Assembly: GCA_038025085.1 (NCBI GenBank)
Contig: CM076139.1
Coordinates: 16,075,307-16,139,306, forward strand
Origin: Tetragonia tetragonoides
Lineage: Eukaryota > Streptophyta > Magnoliopsida > Caryophyllales > Aizoaceae
DNA length: 64,000 bases
Reading direction: 5' to 3'
The notes below the pieces were generated by a model, which was not told where the DNA came from, made no database searches, and saw only the letters and a program-made list of their open reading frames with translations. The position numbers were made by a program, and so were the translations under genes. Of the stretch, positions 35,201-47,636 are shown piece after piece; the stretch's first letter is position 1, and each line of letters begins with the position of its first letter.

Positions 35201-36731
35201 TCGGTCCAAGCAACTGCACACGTTGCTCAAAGCACTCAATCTTAGCCCTATACTTGGCTAACCAATCCATTCCCAAAATTACCTCAAAATCCTTCAAATC
35301 CATCTGAATCAAATCCGCAGGCAAATCGGAACCAGCTATCCTAATCGGACACTTTTCATCCAACGCTTTACAATTAACAATCGACCCATCTGGCATCCTA
35401 ATATTTGCACTATACACAGAACTAGGTTCTAAACCTATCTTAGATGCAAAGCTCTTAGAAAGAACATAATGCGTTGCACCACTATCAAATAAAACAAAAG
35501 CAGGTTGAGAGTTAACGAGAAAAGTACCAGCGATCACATTCGGGTTCGCCTCAGCTTCATTGCGGTTCAGCACATAAACCCTTCCATTCACCCCTCTATT
35601 GTTGTTGTTGTTGTTGTTCTGCACGGGGTTGGCAGGTGTGGGAAGTAGTGCTTGATTATTCGCAGCAGGAGCAGCAGTGTTGTTGCGGTTGTTGTTGTTG
35701 TAACCCCCATTTCCACGGTAGTTACCACCATTTCCGCGATTAGCATTTCCATTTCCACCAAGATTGTAGTTATTATCGCGGTTCTGACCATTGTTGTTCC
35801 TTCCAAGACTCCAGAATTCAGAAGCTTTATGACCAGGCTTGTTGCACTCGTAGCATTGATGCACGTCACCACGACAGTTCTTGCCAGGATGCGTCTTATT
35901 GCAGCGACTACAAGACGTATTCCTTCTAGCTAAGATCGTAGCTCTATGACTATTCGAGTGACGATTCCTATTCCCGTTGTGGTTCTGACCACCTTGGTTG
36001 TTGTGATTGCCGTTGTTCGGCCTTGGCCACTTATCTGCGCCACTCGACTGGGAAGAACTCCCTTCGTCACGTTTATGCTTCCCGAGCAACGAATCACGAT
36101 GATCCACAGCACGCTCTTGGTTCAAGGCTTTCTCGTACGATCCTTGGAACGTCAGCGAGTTTCCCATAACATAATGTTGAATATCCCATTTTAGACCATC
36201 TTCGAACCTCTCGACACGCTCCGCTTCGGTCGTCACCAAGTTAGGTGCAAGAGCAACAAGCTCGTTGAACTTTGTTGCATACTCAGCTACAGATAGCTTT
36301 CCTTGATAGATGTTCTCGAATTCCCGTTGCTTCTGGCAACGGATAGCTCTCGGATAGAACCTCTCATGAATAGACTCTTTGAATTCGGTTCACCAGTATG
36401 CTTCAATGGTGAGTAGATCAGTGCCCACATCGCTCCACCACTTGTTAGCCTCACCCTTCAGGTAGTACGTAGCGGTGTTGACCTTCATGTTGTTGGGCCG
36501 ACTAGTCGCCCTGAACAACTTTTCGAACTCAGTAATCCAGTTCTAAAGCTTGGTGGGCTCGGAGCCACCCTCAAACGTCGGAGGTTTGAGTGCATCGAAA
36601 TCCCTAAAGTTGCGCGTCTCAGGGTTCTGCGCGTTGTGATCTTGCTCTTGGCACTCTAGCTGGCGCGTGATGTGCTCAATGACATTGGTAAGACCTACTT
36701 CTAGTCTCGCGAGTCGGTCGTTGGTTGCCAT
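32211..36731 (-). pseudogene. Tekay-like chromovirus gag-pol, disabled
   Basis: Gag starts with MATNDRLARL at 36731 and is broken by stops near 36543 and 36388. It contains two zinc knuckles near 35900 and 35840; the second has Phe in place of its last Cys. A 659-codon frame (36239-34260) holds late gag, protease (LFDSGATH), and RT with the catalytic [10 protein letters not shown]. RNase H (34113 to about 33700), integrase (about 33400-32800) and a C-terminal chromodomain (about 32400-32250) follow in other frames after shifts near 34260, 33890, 33290 and 32830. The chromodomain places it among chromoviruses, which tend to target heterochromatin. Large LTRs, initiator-Met primer site and RT motifs fit the Tekay lineage. 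It is non-functional as it stands. Confidence 0.9.
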
Positions 36732-36734
36732 TAT

Positions 36735-37429
36735 AACAAATCTGAGACATAATAGAGCAATGGTTGGTCACCATTTCAGCAAAGTTGGCACATTCGACCC
36801 ATATTGAGGTCTAATTGAGAGATATAGGTTGTTATTGAAACTAATCCCTTGACATTTAGCAAATAGCATATAAGTTTCAATGATCGACCTTACATTGTAG
36901 GTCTAAGCAATATACTTGCTTTGAATAGTTCTCATTTCTCATGCATAATAGTTCGATATGCCATGACAAAGTAGACACATTAGTCTCACACGATTGATAA
37001 GCAATAACATTCACACTTCACACATCGAGGCTCCATACTATTTTAGTAGGGCAATAAACAACGACATTTGATTACATACAATACATGCTTAGCCTTTGGC
37101 TCACATTTAATATGATCATGCTCAATGAAAAATTCGCCATAATTCCGATATGGATTTCCCATCATGTCTAGGCAATACGAGATAGCATTATGAAGCTATG
37201 AGTCAACCATGCAATTATGTGATAAAACGATTGTATAAAACAAATTCTGAATGATATCATATAATCAAATGAAGTAGTCTTGCAATGAGACAAATTGCAA
37301 GTAAATAACAATCATAAATATTTTTTGCCTATGCAACTATACCAACATCATAATTGACCGCAGGACCATCACAATAGCTAAAAGTTCAATAAAACTCAAG
37401 TAAAACTAATAAGGCAATAATCTAGTTCT
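36735..37429 (-). other. Non-coding stretch between extra ORF and gag of the minus-strand Tekay element
   Basis: About 700 bp inside the element with no ORF or motif that I recognise. It includes short GA/CT-poor AT-rich DNA and separates the acidic ORF from gag. Confidence 0.4.
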
Positions 37430-38369
37430 ACTTGACACTAGCACACATTTTCTTCGCGCTAGGGGAGTACTTCCTCCTAGGCTTCACCTCTTTGCAGGGC
37501 GTGTATGGATAAGCATATCCACCGAATTTATGAAGTATGAAACGCTTCCTAAAATCATCGGCTTGCTTGCATTTCTTCATCCAGCACTACTCGCACATAT
37601 CCTTTGTCGTGGGTACTAGCACTCGGTTCACCTTCCACTCGAACTCGGATAGGCATAACTCAGCTGCGACGCCTCTAAAGCAGAGAGATCATCTCGTACC
37701 TTCTCCGTACTTCTTCTCGTGCAAGTAACCACTCTTGGAGACTACGTCGTCGTACTTCTCCTTGAGCCCCATCCAAGGATGGATGTTAGGCAGACCAGCC
37801 AGCAGTAGCTCTACCCATAAGCCTTCATGTATACTGGTGCGATTCTCGTACTGGTAACTCTTGATCGTAGTATAAGCACGTTGTATGTAGATATGTATAT
37901 CCTCGAGCTCAGCGTCAGTAGCAAAGAATGGCACCACAGGAGGAGACCAATTTGGAGCACGAGTAGGTGCAGCAGTAGGTGCAGGAGTAGGCGCAATGTT
38001 GTTGTCGCTCTCGGCACTAATATCTTCCAAGTCTGGTATATCATCATTCTCTTCCGGTGGTGTATACTCAGGCCCGGACTCGGAGGGATCTTCCTCATCA
38101 TCAACTACATGCGCGGCGTGTGCGGCAACTGGGGCGGCATCAGGCGCGGGTACAGCCGCGGCAATCGGTGCGAGGCGTGCGGCCTCATCGCGCGCGACCT
38201 CCTCGTGCGCGACGCAAACCTGCGCAGCCTCGTGGAGCACGTTTGCGTCCTTTCCTGTCGACTCGCTGTCCGATGAAGCGACATACTCTACTGGTTGTGC
38301 ACGATGAGCTAGGGTGCGTGCCCTTTGGTGTGTAGTCGTCATCCGGGTAGTAATTATTGTCCTTACCAT
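37430..38369 (-). pseudogene. Extra acidic ORF between primer site and gag
   Basis: A 226-codon frame (38369-37689) begins about 180 nt after the primer-binding site. It is rich in Ala, Glu, Asp and Pro (for example YTPPEENDDIPDLED), with a more ordered C-terminal part (HEGLWVELLLAGLPNIHPW). The same frame continues past TGA (37689) and a TAG near 37587 to about 37430. That extension has several Cys and basic residues. It is not gag: gag starts separately at 36731. I do not recognise the protein. It could be a lineage-specific accessory ORF or a captured host fragment. Confidence 0.55.
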
Positions 38370-38548
38370 CTACAGGTAGACAATCAAACAATAAGAACTT
38401 TATAAATCACAAGCAAAGTGATTTCAAATAATTCCTATCTTCTAAGATTACTACGCTCAACGGCTTTAACTATATTTTATTTTCCCCAAAATGAAGCTAG
38501 TCTTTATTAATTCATTAATTAATCTTAAGCAACCTTTTTAAACCTAGG

Positions 38549-38560
38549 GCTCTGATACCA
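38549..38560 (-). other. Primer-binding site, initiator Met tRNA type
   Basis: On the minus strand, TGGTATCAGAGC follows the 5' LTR end (TGTTACA) after two A residues. It is complementary to the 3' end of plant initiator Met tRNA and fixes the element's orientation. Confidence 0.88.
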
Positions 38561-40377
38561 TTTGTAACACCCTCGAATTTACAATGATTTTCTGGGAACT
38601 ATCGACGTCGCTGTGCGCGACTCGACACCGCTGAACCGTCCCAAACCCGAGGGGCGTCAATGCAACATTTATCACTAAGGAGTAAATGCTAAGAAGAAAG
38701 AAAGACTGGGCATCAAAAGGAGCTTCTAAACAAACTAAACAGTTAATATCAGAGTTGCCTATATAATGAGCTAAAATCATTAGACCAATTTATTACAACT
38801 TGCCTTCAAAGGGCTAAATCCAATAAAATCCCAACGATCTAATCTGAACAGAAACAGTTCTAAAAATCGACGTCAACTCTACTTCCAAGTTGTACGTCCT
38901 CAATCAACTAAACCTGCACTTTGGTGTCCGTGACGGAAACAAAATACAGAAGAAAAGAAAAGAAACAAAAGAGAAACAAAAATCAGATAAACTGAATAAA
39001 CGTCATCCGTACCCAGTAAGAACATTTCGGAAACCTTACCTGAGGTTTTAGAAGAATCATTGAAATTCATTTGCATGCGCACATAAGCATATAATCAAGC
39101 ATACACATAACGACATTCTTTTATATGCAATTCTTGTATAGTGATCATACGAAATACGACATAGACAATCCGTCTTGATTAGAGAGATGTAAGAGAGCGA
39201 ATAGAACAGCGATTACCCATACTGTTCATCGAAGATACAATTACGCCATGGACTTAATGACTCTAGTGTGCACACTACCTCTAGTACAATTACACGAGCC
39301 TAGAGGACTTAATAAATGGGGAATGAGTCGTCCCAGACACACTGCGGGGTGTCCATAAGTAACTTGGGAATCACTCATGCCTTGAACTACACCATTAGGT
39401 GTAATCCCGATTGTTCGACTACTCCTAGGGATCCATTAGGAGTCTTACTCTCATTAAATTCAATTCACATAATTTGCATTGGTTGACATAAGTTGTACTA
39501 CGATACCACGACTTAGTAATTCATTTCATGCTCTTGACAATGAATAGTAAATAACGACGATAATGATTATTCAATACGATGAGAATTAAACATGCTTTAA
39601 TTCAATAACGACGATAATTCAATAATGATGACGTTGCATGTCTAGCACAATTTCGGCAGCATTTCGACAGGGTAATATAATATTAAAAAATTCACAAATC
39701 ATCCAAGACGTTCAACGATAATATATAGGTGCTCACAAGCACTCAATAATACCCATACCAATTAGCATATAATTAATAGCATAATAATACTAACAATTCA
39801 CCATTCAATAATTGTCCAATAATCATCATATGGACTAATTAATTCCCAAAATATGCTAACATCAACATGCTAATTATAATTTATATTTACAGCAGTAAAC
39901 ATGCTTAAGAAATCTCATAATAACGACGATATAATTTAATCATGCTTTGCATATTAAATTCACAACAAATTTCCAATTAGCACATAACACATCAAAATAG
40001 TTTTGATGGGGCTTTGGAAGAAGGTAGGCATGAGAGCTTACCACTAAAACGCTACCAACAGTAAGTATGCTCCAACGTTCGACGATAATCACGCTTGCTC
40101 GTTAGGTCCTAATTAAAAATAATTACCAAATCAGTATTAATTAAATAAGAAAATACAAACAGTAACGAAATCTAAGTCTGATAATTTTATTAAATTTCTT
40201 TATTTATTTCAACCAATCTAGGCTTTTGAAAATCCAAATTCCGATTCCGAATGAGTGCAGAAAAATAAAAACATTAAATCAAAAATTCTGAAAATCTAAT
40301 TAATAATTACGAAAAATATGAAAACGAAACCCTAACTTTAAAACTAGGTCTAGATCACAGGTACCCATGCATGGGAC

Positions 40378-41016
40378 TAGACCTGTCAATTTGGTCGGGC
40401 GGGTCAGGTTTGGGTCTGATCATGTCGGGTTAGGGTCATTAGCGGGTCGGGTCGTTTCGGGTTCGGGATGAGAAATGCTTGACCCTGACCCAGTGTTGTC
40501 TGGTGACCCCAAAAAATTTATTTTATTCTTCAATTATATAGTCAATTTATATTTTCAAACGGTATATTTGTACACATATACTCTAATTTTTAACTTGTAT
40601 TAACTACATACGTATTTTATTCACGTCAGAATGTATATACACATATATGATTTTTTTTTATATTTTGTTTAATTATTAGATAAGTTGTACAATATAAACC
40701 GTCCATTTGAGAGTCGCTAAGAGCAAAATTTCTCATTTTGAGAGAATAAAGATGTAGAGAAAAAGTTAATAAAACACAAAAAAAAAGTTTTAAATGGTTT
40801 TTAGGATAACTTAGTTGAACTTTTTATTTATAATTACAAATTGTTCTATTTTGCGGGTCAAACAGGTCGACCCACTAACGGGTCGGGTTTGACCCAAAAA
40901 CACCGGGTTAATCGGGTTCGGGTCAAACTGGGTTCCGGGTCGGAAAATAAGTGTCAAGACCCTGAAAAAACGGGTCGGGTCGGATTTTTGGGTCGGGTCG
41001 GGAATTGACAGGTCTA
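40378..41016. mobile_element. hAT-like non-autonomous element with perfect 8-bp target duplication
   Basis: Terminal inverted repeats TAGACCTGTCAATT and AATTGACAGGTCTA (14 bp, perfect) bound 639 bp. The flanks are the identical direct repeat CATGGGAC (40370-40377 and 41017-41024). Subterminal regions are full of CGGGTCGGGTC and GACCC words; the centre is AT-rich and non-coding. It inserted into the Tekay LTR and is absent from the partner LTR. Confidence 0.9.
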
Positions 41017-41408
41017 CATGGGACCCATAACCTGACCCATCACCACCACCACCACCCACTGGCCACCATGGCCGGTGGTGATGGTCGCCGGAGCTCGGGC
41101 AACGAGAGGAGAGAGAAAACGCGAAAGAGAGTGCGAAGGAGAGAACGAGAGAGAGAGCAGGGGCGATGGGGCCACGCTGGCCCCATCACCGGTCGCCACC
41201 CAGGCGCCGGCCTGGTGGTCCGGTGGTCCCGCGAACGCAAAATAGAGGGGGAGGGGGAGACGCGAAAGAGAGAGAAAAAGAAAGAGAAAAAGAGAGAAAG
41301 AGAGGGAGGAGGGCGACGACTTACCGCCGGCGAGGTGGCCGGTGAGCAGGGAGGAGAGAGAGAGAGAGACGGTGAGGGGTGAGAGAGAGAGGAGAGAGTT
41401 ACGTGAGT

Positions 41409-41409
<1 letters not shown>

Positions 41410-41482
<73 letters not shown>
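41410..41482. repeat. (GA)n microsatellite in the Tekay LTR
   Basis: Uninterrupted AG dinucleotides, corresponding to the (CT)n tract at about 29935-29985 in the other orientation. Confidence 0.95.
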
Positions 41483-41486
<4 letters not shown>

Positions 41487-41836
41487 TGGGTTTGATCAGT
41501 TATGCGAAACTGATCAATTGTCTCATCTTTTTCCTTACATAGGCCCTCAGTCAATCCAAGTCAAAGACTACTAGGTTTAGGAATTTATTTAATAATTTTC
41601 TGATTTAAATAGCTAATTAAAACTATATGAATAATTCTTATTCATATATAAAATATTTTAATTAAACTCCTCAAAATTAATAAATGCAATTTATGAAAGT
41701 CTCATAATAATAATTAATATTATTATGGCTTTAATTGAATAAATCGAATCCTTAAATAAATATACGATTTAATCTCCGAAACCATTTATAAATCATAAAT
41801 CAATATAATAATTATAGAAAATATTGGGGTATCACA

Positions 41837-42165
41837 GAAAGCAAAGCCAGTTGGAGGGAAAGTAATTACAAAACCCAGTTGCTGCATTCCTAAGCTAGTT
41901 TGTTACAAATGCAAGTTAAAGTCAGTATTTTCATGTCATTTAGATGCAATTTCATTTTAGTGAGCTCTGCTATATAAAGCAGTTGTAAACAACAATGAGA
42001 CTTATGAATGATTAAATTGGTTTTCCTTTCTTCTCTCAAAACCTCTTAATTCTCCCTTCTCAAATCAATCACTATTCCATTGAATTTGTGTGAGTTTCTC
42101 GGTGATCTAAGCTTGAGCATTGCCCTGTTAATTTATTTGCTATCTCAGAAATTATAAGTGTTTTA
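41837..42165 (+). mobile_element. 5' LTR of the Reina-like element, 5' truncated
   Basis: Aligns with about the last 330 bp of the LTR at 46578-47104, starting at GCAAAGC...GTTGGAGGG. A TATATAAAG box lies near 41972. Its first part (about 200 bp) is missing where the Tekay LTR abuts. The 3' end (…GTGTTTTA) is mutated from TATCA of the other LTR. Confidence 0.8.
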
Positions 42166-42167
42166 TT

Positions 42168-42179
42168 TGGTATCAGAGC
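42168..42179 (+). other. Primer-binding site, initiator Met tRNA type
   Basis: TGGTATCAGAGC lies two bases after the 5' LTR end. Confidence 0.88.
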
Positions 42180-42210
42180 ATTCGCTCCTTGGATCTGAAA
42201 TTGCAGCACC

Positions 42211-45200
42211 ATGGAAGAAGCTGAACCTCCTACAAATTTCCAGTTGCAAAATCAGATGTATGAACTATCCAAGATGATGACCAGTTTATTTTCTCGAGTA
42301 CATCAAAGATTGAACAGAAGAAATGGTCATGAACATGGTAACCATCTCACTTGTCTCACTAAGCTAGAATTTCCTATGTTCAATGGGGAAGAACTTGAAA
42401 ATTGGTTGTTTAGATGTGATCAGTTTTTTGCTGTGGAAAATATGGATGAAGTTACTAAGGTCACTATTGCTGCAATTCAGTTAGAATCTAAGGCCTTAAA
42501 ATGGCATCAAGCTTATATAAAAACTAGACCAGCTAAAGCACAACCTCTTAACTGGACTGAGTATAAGGTTGCTTTGCAAATTAGATGGGGTAAGACCTTT
42601 GAAGATCCTATGGTAGATCTTAAGGCATTGAGTCAAACAGGTTCTATGTAGGAGTATCATGAGGCTTTTGACTGTATTTTGAGTAAATTGAATTTATCTC
42701 TTGAATATGCATTGAGCTGTTTCTTAGAAGGGTTAGAGAAGAAAGTACAGTTGGCTGTGAGAATGTTTAGGCCTACGGATTTGCAGGAAGCTTATGAACT
42801 TGCAAAACTACAGGAAGAAGCTAACAAAATTTCCCCCAAAACCCCATACAAGCCATATAGTCCACCACAAAATGCCACCACCACAAACAAACAGCCTCCC
42901 TTGCTACCTACACCAAATATCCACCGAATAACTACAGACCATCATCTAAACCTAAGTTCAATCCTAATAACCCTGTAAAGCACAGGCTTAGGCTCAGTCC
43001 AAGTGAATTTGATGCCAAAAGAGCTAAGGGACAATGCTTTTGGTGTGAAGAGAAGTACACCTCAGATCATGTTTGCAAAAATAAGAAACAATTGTATTTC
43101 ATTGGGATATCCCCTGAGGAACTAGAATATTTTGAATGTGACTCCTCTGCAAAAGGATCACCTAAAGACATGCCTGAATTTTCTAAGTTGACACAGATAT
43201 CCATCCATGCTATGAATGGAAATAACTCTTGCTAAACACTCGGGATTACTGGAGGTGTGGGAAATAAACCATGAGTATCCTACTTGACACAGGCTCAACA
43301 CACAACTTTATTGACATGGGGCTAGCCAGGAGGTTGGGATGTGAGCTCACCCCAATTCCTTCATTTCTGATCTCAGTAGCAGATGGTGCTAAATTGAGTT
43401 ATGGTCATATGGTCAAGGGTTTGACATGGAAGCTCCAGAACACTAACTTCAGCACCAGTTTCTTTACAATTCCTCTTGGTGGTTGTGATGCAGTGTTGGG
43501 AATACAGTGGCTAAGAACATTGGGTGAGATTATGATGGATATGGAGAACCTGACCATGAGGTTTACTTATGCAGGGAGAACACATGTTCTTAGAGGAGCT
43601 AGCCAACCTAAACTCAAGACCCCATCCCTGAAGTACATGAACAAGTTGTTTAGGGAGCCTGTGCAGTTGGCTTTCATACAACCAGTGCCACTTGAGAAGT
43701 CTAAGGTTTTCTATGCCTTGCAGTTGGATGATGCTATCAAAGATTTGCCTGCAGAAATGCAAAATCTCCTGCAACAGTTTGAAGATGTTTTTGAAACACC
43801 ACAGGGGCTGCCTCCCTCAAGACCTGGCCATGATCACTTTATCCCTTTGAAGCCTGATGCAGTAGCAGTGAACAAAACACCTTACAAGTATCATGTCTTA
43901 CAAAAGGATGTCATAGAGAATCTTACTCAAGAAATTCTTGACACTGGAGTAGAGCCGGCCAGTTGCAGCCCCTATGCATCACCAGTTGTGCTTGTGAAGA
44001 AGAAAGATGGAAGCTATAGGAAGTGTGTGGACCATAGAGAACTGAACCAGCAGACCATAAAAGATAAGTTTCCTATCCCTCTTATTGAAGAACTTCTTGA
44101 TGAGTTACATGGATCACAATTATATACTAAGATTGACCTTAGGTCTGGCTTTCATCAGATTATGCTTCATGATTCTTACATATATAAAACTGCTTTTAGG
44201 ACTCATCATGGTCACTTTGAGTATTTAGTTATGCCTTTTGGTCTAACTAATGCACCCTCTACATTCCAAAGCCTTATAAATGATGTGTTCAAGATGTATT
44301 TGAGGAAGTTTGTGTTAGTTTTTTTTTATGATATATTGATTTATAGTCCTGACTGGGACACTCACATGTTGCATCTGAGGGGAAGTACTGGAGATTATGA
44401 GGCAACAACAGCTTTATGCAAACCTAAGCAAGTGTGTTTTTGCAGCTAGTCAACTTGAGTATTTAAGACACATCATTTCTAGAGTCGGGGTGGCCACTGA
44501 ACCATCCAAAATTGCAGCTGTGAGGGATTGGCCTGTACCTAAAAATCTCAAGCAACTGAGAAGTTTCCTTGGCCTTACTGGATATTATAGAAGATTTGTG
44601 AAAAGTTATGGAATCATCAGCAAACCTCTCACTATGCTCTTGAAGAAGAATGCATTTCACTGGACAGTTGACGCACAGAGAGCTTTTGATCTATTGAAAG
44701 AAGCTATGATCACAGCTACTGTGCTAGGGTTACCTGACTTCTCTCAACCTTTCATTGTTGAGACAGTCAGACATTGGCATAGGAGCAGTGCTCATGCAAG
44801 AAGGGCATCCTTTGGCATACATCAGTAGGGCACTGGCCCCAAGACATCAAGCATTGTCTGTGTATGAAAAAGAACTGCTAGCTATCATACATACAGTGAC
44901 AAAATGAAACCGGTACCTCATGGATAAACCATTTATCATCAGGACTGATCATCAGAGTCTCAAGTATCTCCTTGAGCAAAAAATTTCTACTCCTCTGCAA
45001 GAAAAGTGGCTAGCCAAGTTGCTTGGGTTCAGTTATGAAATTTTTTATAAGAAAGGGAAAGATAATGTGGCTGCAGATGCTCTCTCAAGATTGCACAGTT
45101 CTGAGTTATTGGCCTTGTCCATCTCTACCATGGACACTGACTGGTATGAGAAGATTCAGGCATCATGGCAAGAAGATGAGTCACTGCAGAAGCTCATTCA

Positions 45201-46548
45201 GGAGCTTTAACAAAATCCCAAGAGTCACCCTCACTATTCTTGGTCTGAACAGCAGTTAAGGAGGAGGGGCAGGTTAGTGGTTGGCAACATAGTTGGTTTG
45301 CAAGGTTTTGTGATATCCTTAATGCATAATACCTTGCAGGGTGGACATTCTGGGGTTGAAGCAACTTATAAAAGGTTGCAACAAGCTTTTTACTGGAGAG
45401 GCATGAAAAACACAGTCATTGAGTTTGTTAAAAACTATCTCATCTGTCAGCAATGCAAGACTGACACTCTGGCCCCTAGAGGTCTTCTACAACCCTTAGC
45501 TATTCCTGAAGTTGTATGGGTTAACATTTATCTTGATTTTGTGGAGGGTTTGCTTAAGTCTATGGGTATGGAGGTTATTTTGGTGGTTGTGGATAGGCTC
45601 AGCAAGTATGGTCACTTTATTTCACTTCACCACCCTTATTCTGCTGTTGATGTAGCTCAGGCCTTTTTTGATCACATTTATAAGTTACATGGCATGCCTC
45701 AAGCCATAGTCTCAGATAGAGACAGAATTTTCATGAGTCATTTTTGGCAGGAATTATTTGCAATTCAAGGCACTTCACTGAATATGTCCAGCTCCTACCA
45801 CCCTCAGAGTGATGACCAGACTGAGGTTCTAAACAGATGCCTTGAAACCTATCTTAGGTGCTTCTGCCGTGACTCTTCCAAATCATGATGCAAATGGCTA
45901 CCAGCTGATGAGTATTGGTATAACACTTCTTTTCATAGTGAAATTCAAGCTACTCCCTATGAGCTCTTGTATGGCCAGCCTCCACCACTCCACTTACCCT
46001 ATCTTCCTGGTGAGTCATGCATAGCAGCAGTAGATAAGAGTCTACATGCTATACAACTTATCAGATCCAATCTTGCAAGGGCGCAGCTCAGGATGCAACA
46101 ACAAGCTAATAAACACAGGAGGGATAAAGAGTTTGCTGTGGGAGATTTTGTATATCTGAAACTACAACCTTATAGGCAATGGAGTCTAGAGAGAAGACCC
46201 AATCAGAAGCTGGCTAAGAAGTATTTTGGCCCTTACAAGATCATAAACAAGATAGGCGCAGTTGCTTACAAGCTGGCCTTGCCTGAGGGTTCTACCATGC
46301 ATCGTCCCACCTTCTATGTTTCCACGCTTAAACCCTTTTTTGGTGTTCCACCTCCCACCCCTGACCCATCCCAAGTTCTTTACACACCTACAAAACTTCC
46401 TGAAACCATTTTGGACACAAGAACTGTCAAGAAACAAGGCTCATCCTTCACCAAGGTGCTTGTCAAATGGACTGGCCAGCCAACTGAAGATGCTACTTGG
46501 GAGGTTCTCACTGATATACAAGCAAAATTCCCTACATTTGATCCTTGA
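42211..46548 (+). pseudogene. Reina-like chromovirus polyprotein, disabled
   Basis: Gag starts MEEAEPP at 42211 and contains FPMFNGEELENWLFRCDQFF. Protease follows (LLDTGSTHNF near 43276), then RT (about 43930-44400), RNase H (about 44750-45100), integrase (HHCC region about 45340-45470, SDRDRIF near 45710) and a C-terminal chromodomain (VKWTGQPTEDATWE near 46460-46505). Small size, about 527-bp LTRs and the terminal chromodomain suit the Reina lineage. Defects include TAG at 42649, a frame shift near 44400, TGA near 44906 and TAA at 45208. The RT core reads FYDILIYS where chromoviruses have FDDILIYS; codon 44327-44329 is TAT, so one catalytic Asp is lost. Confidence 0.87.
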
Positions 46549-46577
46549 GGACAAGGATCCTCTGAAGGAGAGGGTAT

Positions 46578-47104
46578 TGATATAGCTACTTTGGCAAGGG
46601 CAACTCTTCACAGGAAACCAAGCCCGGACAGTAGCCACACTGGCTCCCTTGGGTTCACTACTACAAGAGTTGTTGTTGCAGAGGCCTATGGCACTAATCC
46701 AGCCTAAGGCTCAGTCTCAAGCTCACGTGCACTTTTAGAAGCTACTAGAGGTTAATTGGAATTGGCTTACTTTGCAAGCAAAGCAAGTTGGAGGGAAAGT
46801 TAGTTACAAAACCCAGCTGCTGCATTCCTAAGCTAGTTTGATACAAATGCAAGTTAAAATTCAGTATTTTCATTTCATTTAGATGCAATTTCATTTTAGT
46901 GAGCTCTACTATATAAAGCAATTGTAATCCACAATGAGACTTATCAATGATTAAATTGATTTTCCTTTCTTCTCTCGAAACCTCTCAATTCTCTCTTCTC
47001 AAATCAATCATTGTTCCATTGAATTTGTGTGAGTTTCTCGGTGAACTCAGCTTGAGCATTGCCCTGTTAATTCATTTGCTATCTCAGAAATTATAAGTGT
47101 ATCA
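46578..47104 (+). mobile_element. 3' LTR of the Reina-like element (527 bp)
   Basis: Preceded by the polypurine tract GAAGGAGAGGGTA (46564-46576). It starts TGATA and ends TATCA, a perfect 5-bp inverted repeat, with a CTATATAAAG TATA box near 46910. No target duplication can be tested because the other outer end is missing. Confidence 0.83.
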
Positions 47105-47462
47105 TTCAGTGATTTTTAATTCAATTCATTTCAGTAATCATCTATTCAATTAAGTGGTGATCGGTGCAGAAACATACATTTTGTTTCATATAGAAAGTGA
47201 GATTCAATTCAGTTTAGTGGTGTTCAGTTCAGTTTAGTGGTGTTCAGTTCAGTTTAATAGTATTGAATTCAGTTCAGCTCGAAAGAAGGCAACCATAGAA
47301 GAATATTGATTGTAAAACACTTGTTTCATGATAAACTAGCAAATTAATAGCTATGCAGTATGCAAATGCACAACCACGAGTGTTTGCGCTGATTAGTTAC
47401 TCGATAATTCGACGTTGAATCTCTATAGAAGAACAATCCGTCAGATGTTAAACATGATAGAA
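47105..47462. other. Spacer between two LTR elements
   Basis: No gene. A short repeat TTCAGTTCAGTTTAGTGGTG occurs about three times near 47207-47270. Confidence 0.5.
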
Positions 47463-47624
47463 TATACTGAAATATGTAAATATTTAGTTATTCATATTAG
47501 GCCTATGTATAGTCAGGCCCTTATGTCTGTATTAGGGCTCCGGCCCAGCTTCCCTTCTGTAAACCTATTGATATATATTGTTAATAACATAGAGGTAATC
47601 CTCACGGAATTATACCACATAACA
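47463..47624 (+). mobile_element. 5' LTR of a Copia element (162 bp)
   Basis: Matches the LTR at 53309-53451. The expected TG start reads TA here (TATACTG versus TGTACTG). It ends CATAACA and is followed at once by TGGTATCAGAGC (47625-47636), an initiator-Met primer-binding site. Confidence 0.82.
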
Positions 47625-47636
47625 TGGTATCAGAGC
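47625..47636 (+). other. Primer-binding site of the Copia element
   Basis: TGGTATCAGAGC directly adjoins the 5' LTR end. Confidence 0.88.

Larger units (their letters stand above)
38563..41836 (-). mobile_element. 5' LTR of the minus-strand Tekay-like element
   Basis: On the minus strand it starts TGTGATACCCC at 41836 and ends GAGGGTGTTACA at 38563. The length is 3274 bp, or about 2.63 kb after removing the hAT-like insertion at 40378-41016 and one copy of its target duplication. A GA-rich block (about 41090-41482) corresponds to the CT-rich block of the plus-strand LTR. On the right it abuts a truncated LTR of the next element. Confidence 0.85.
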
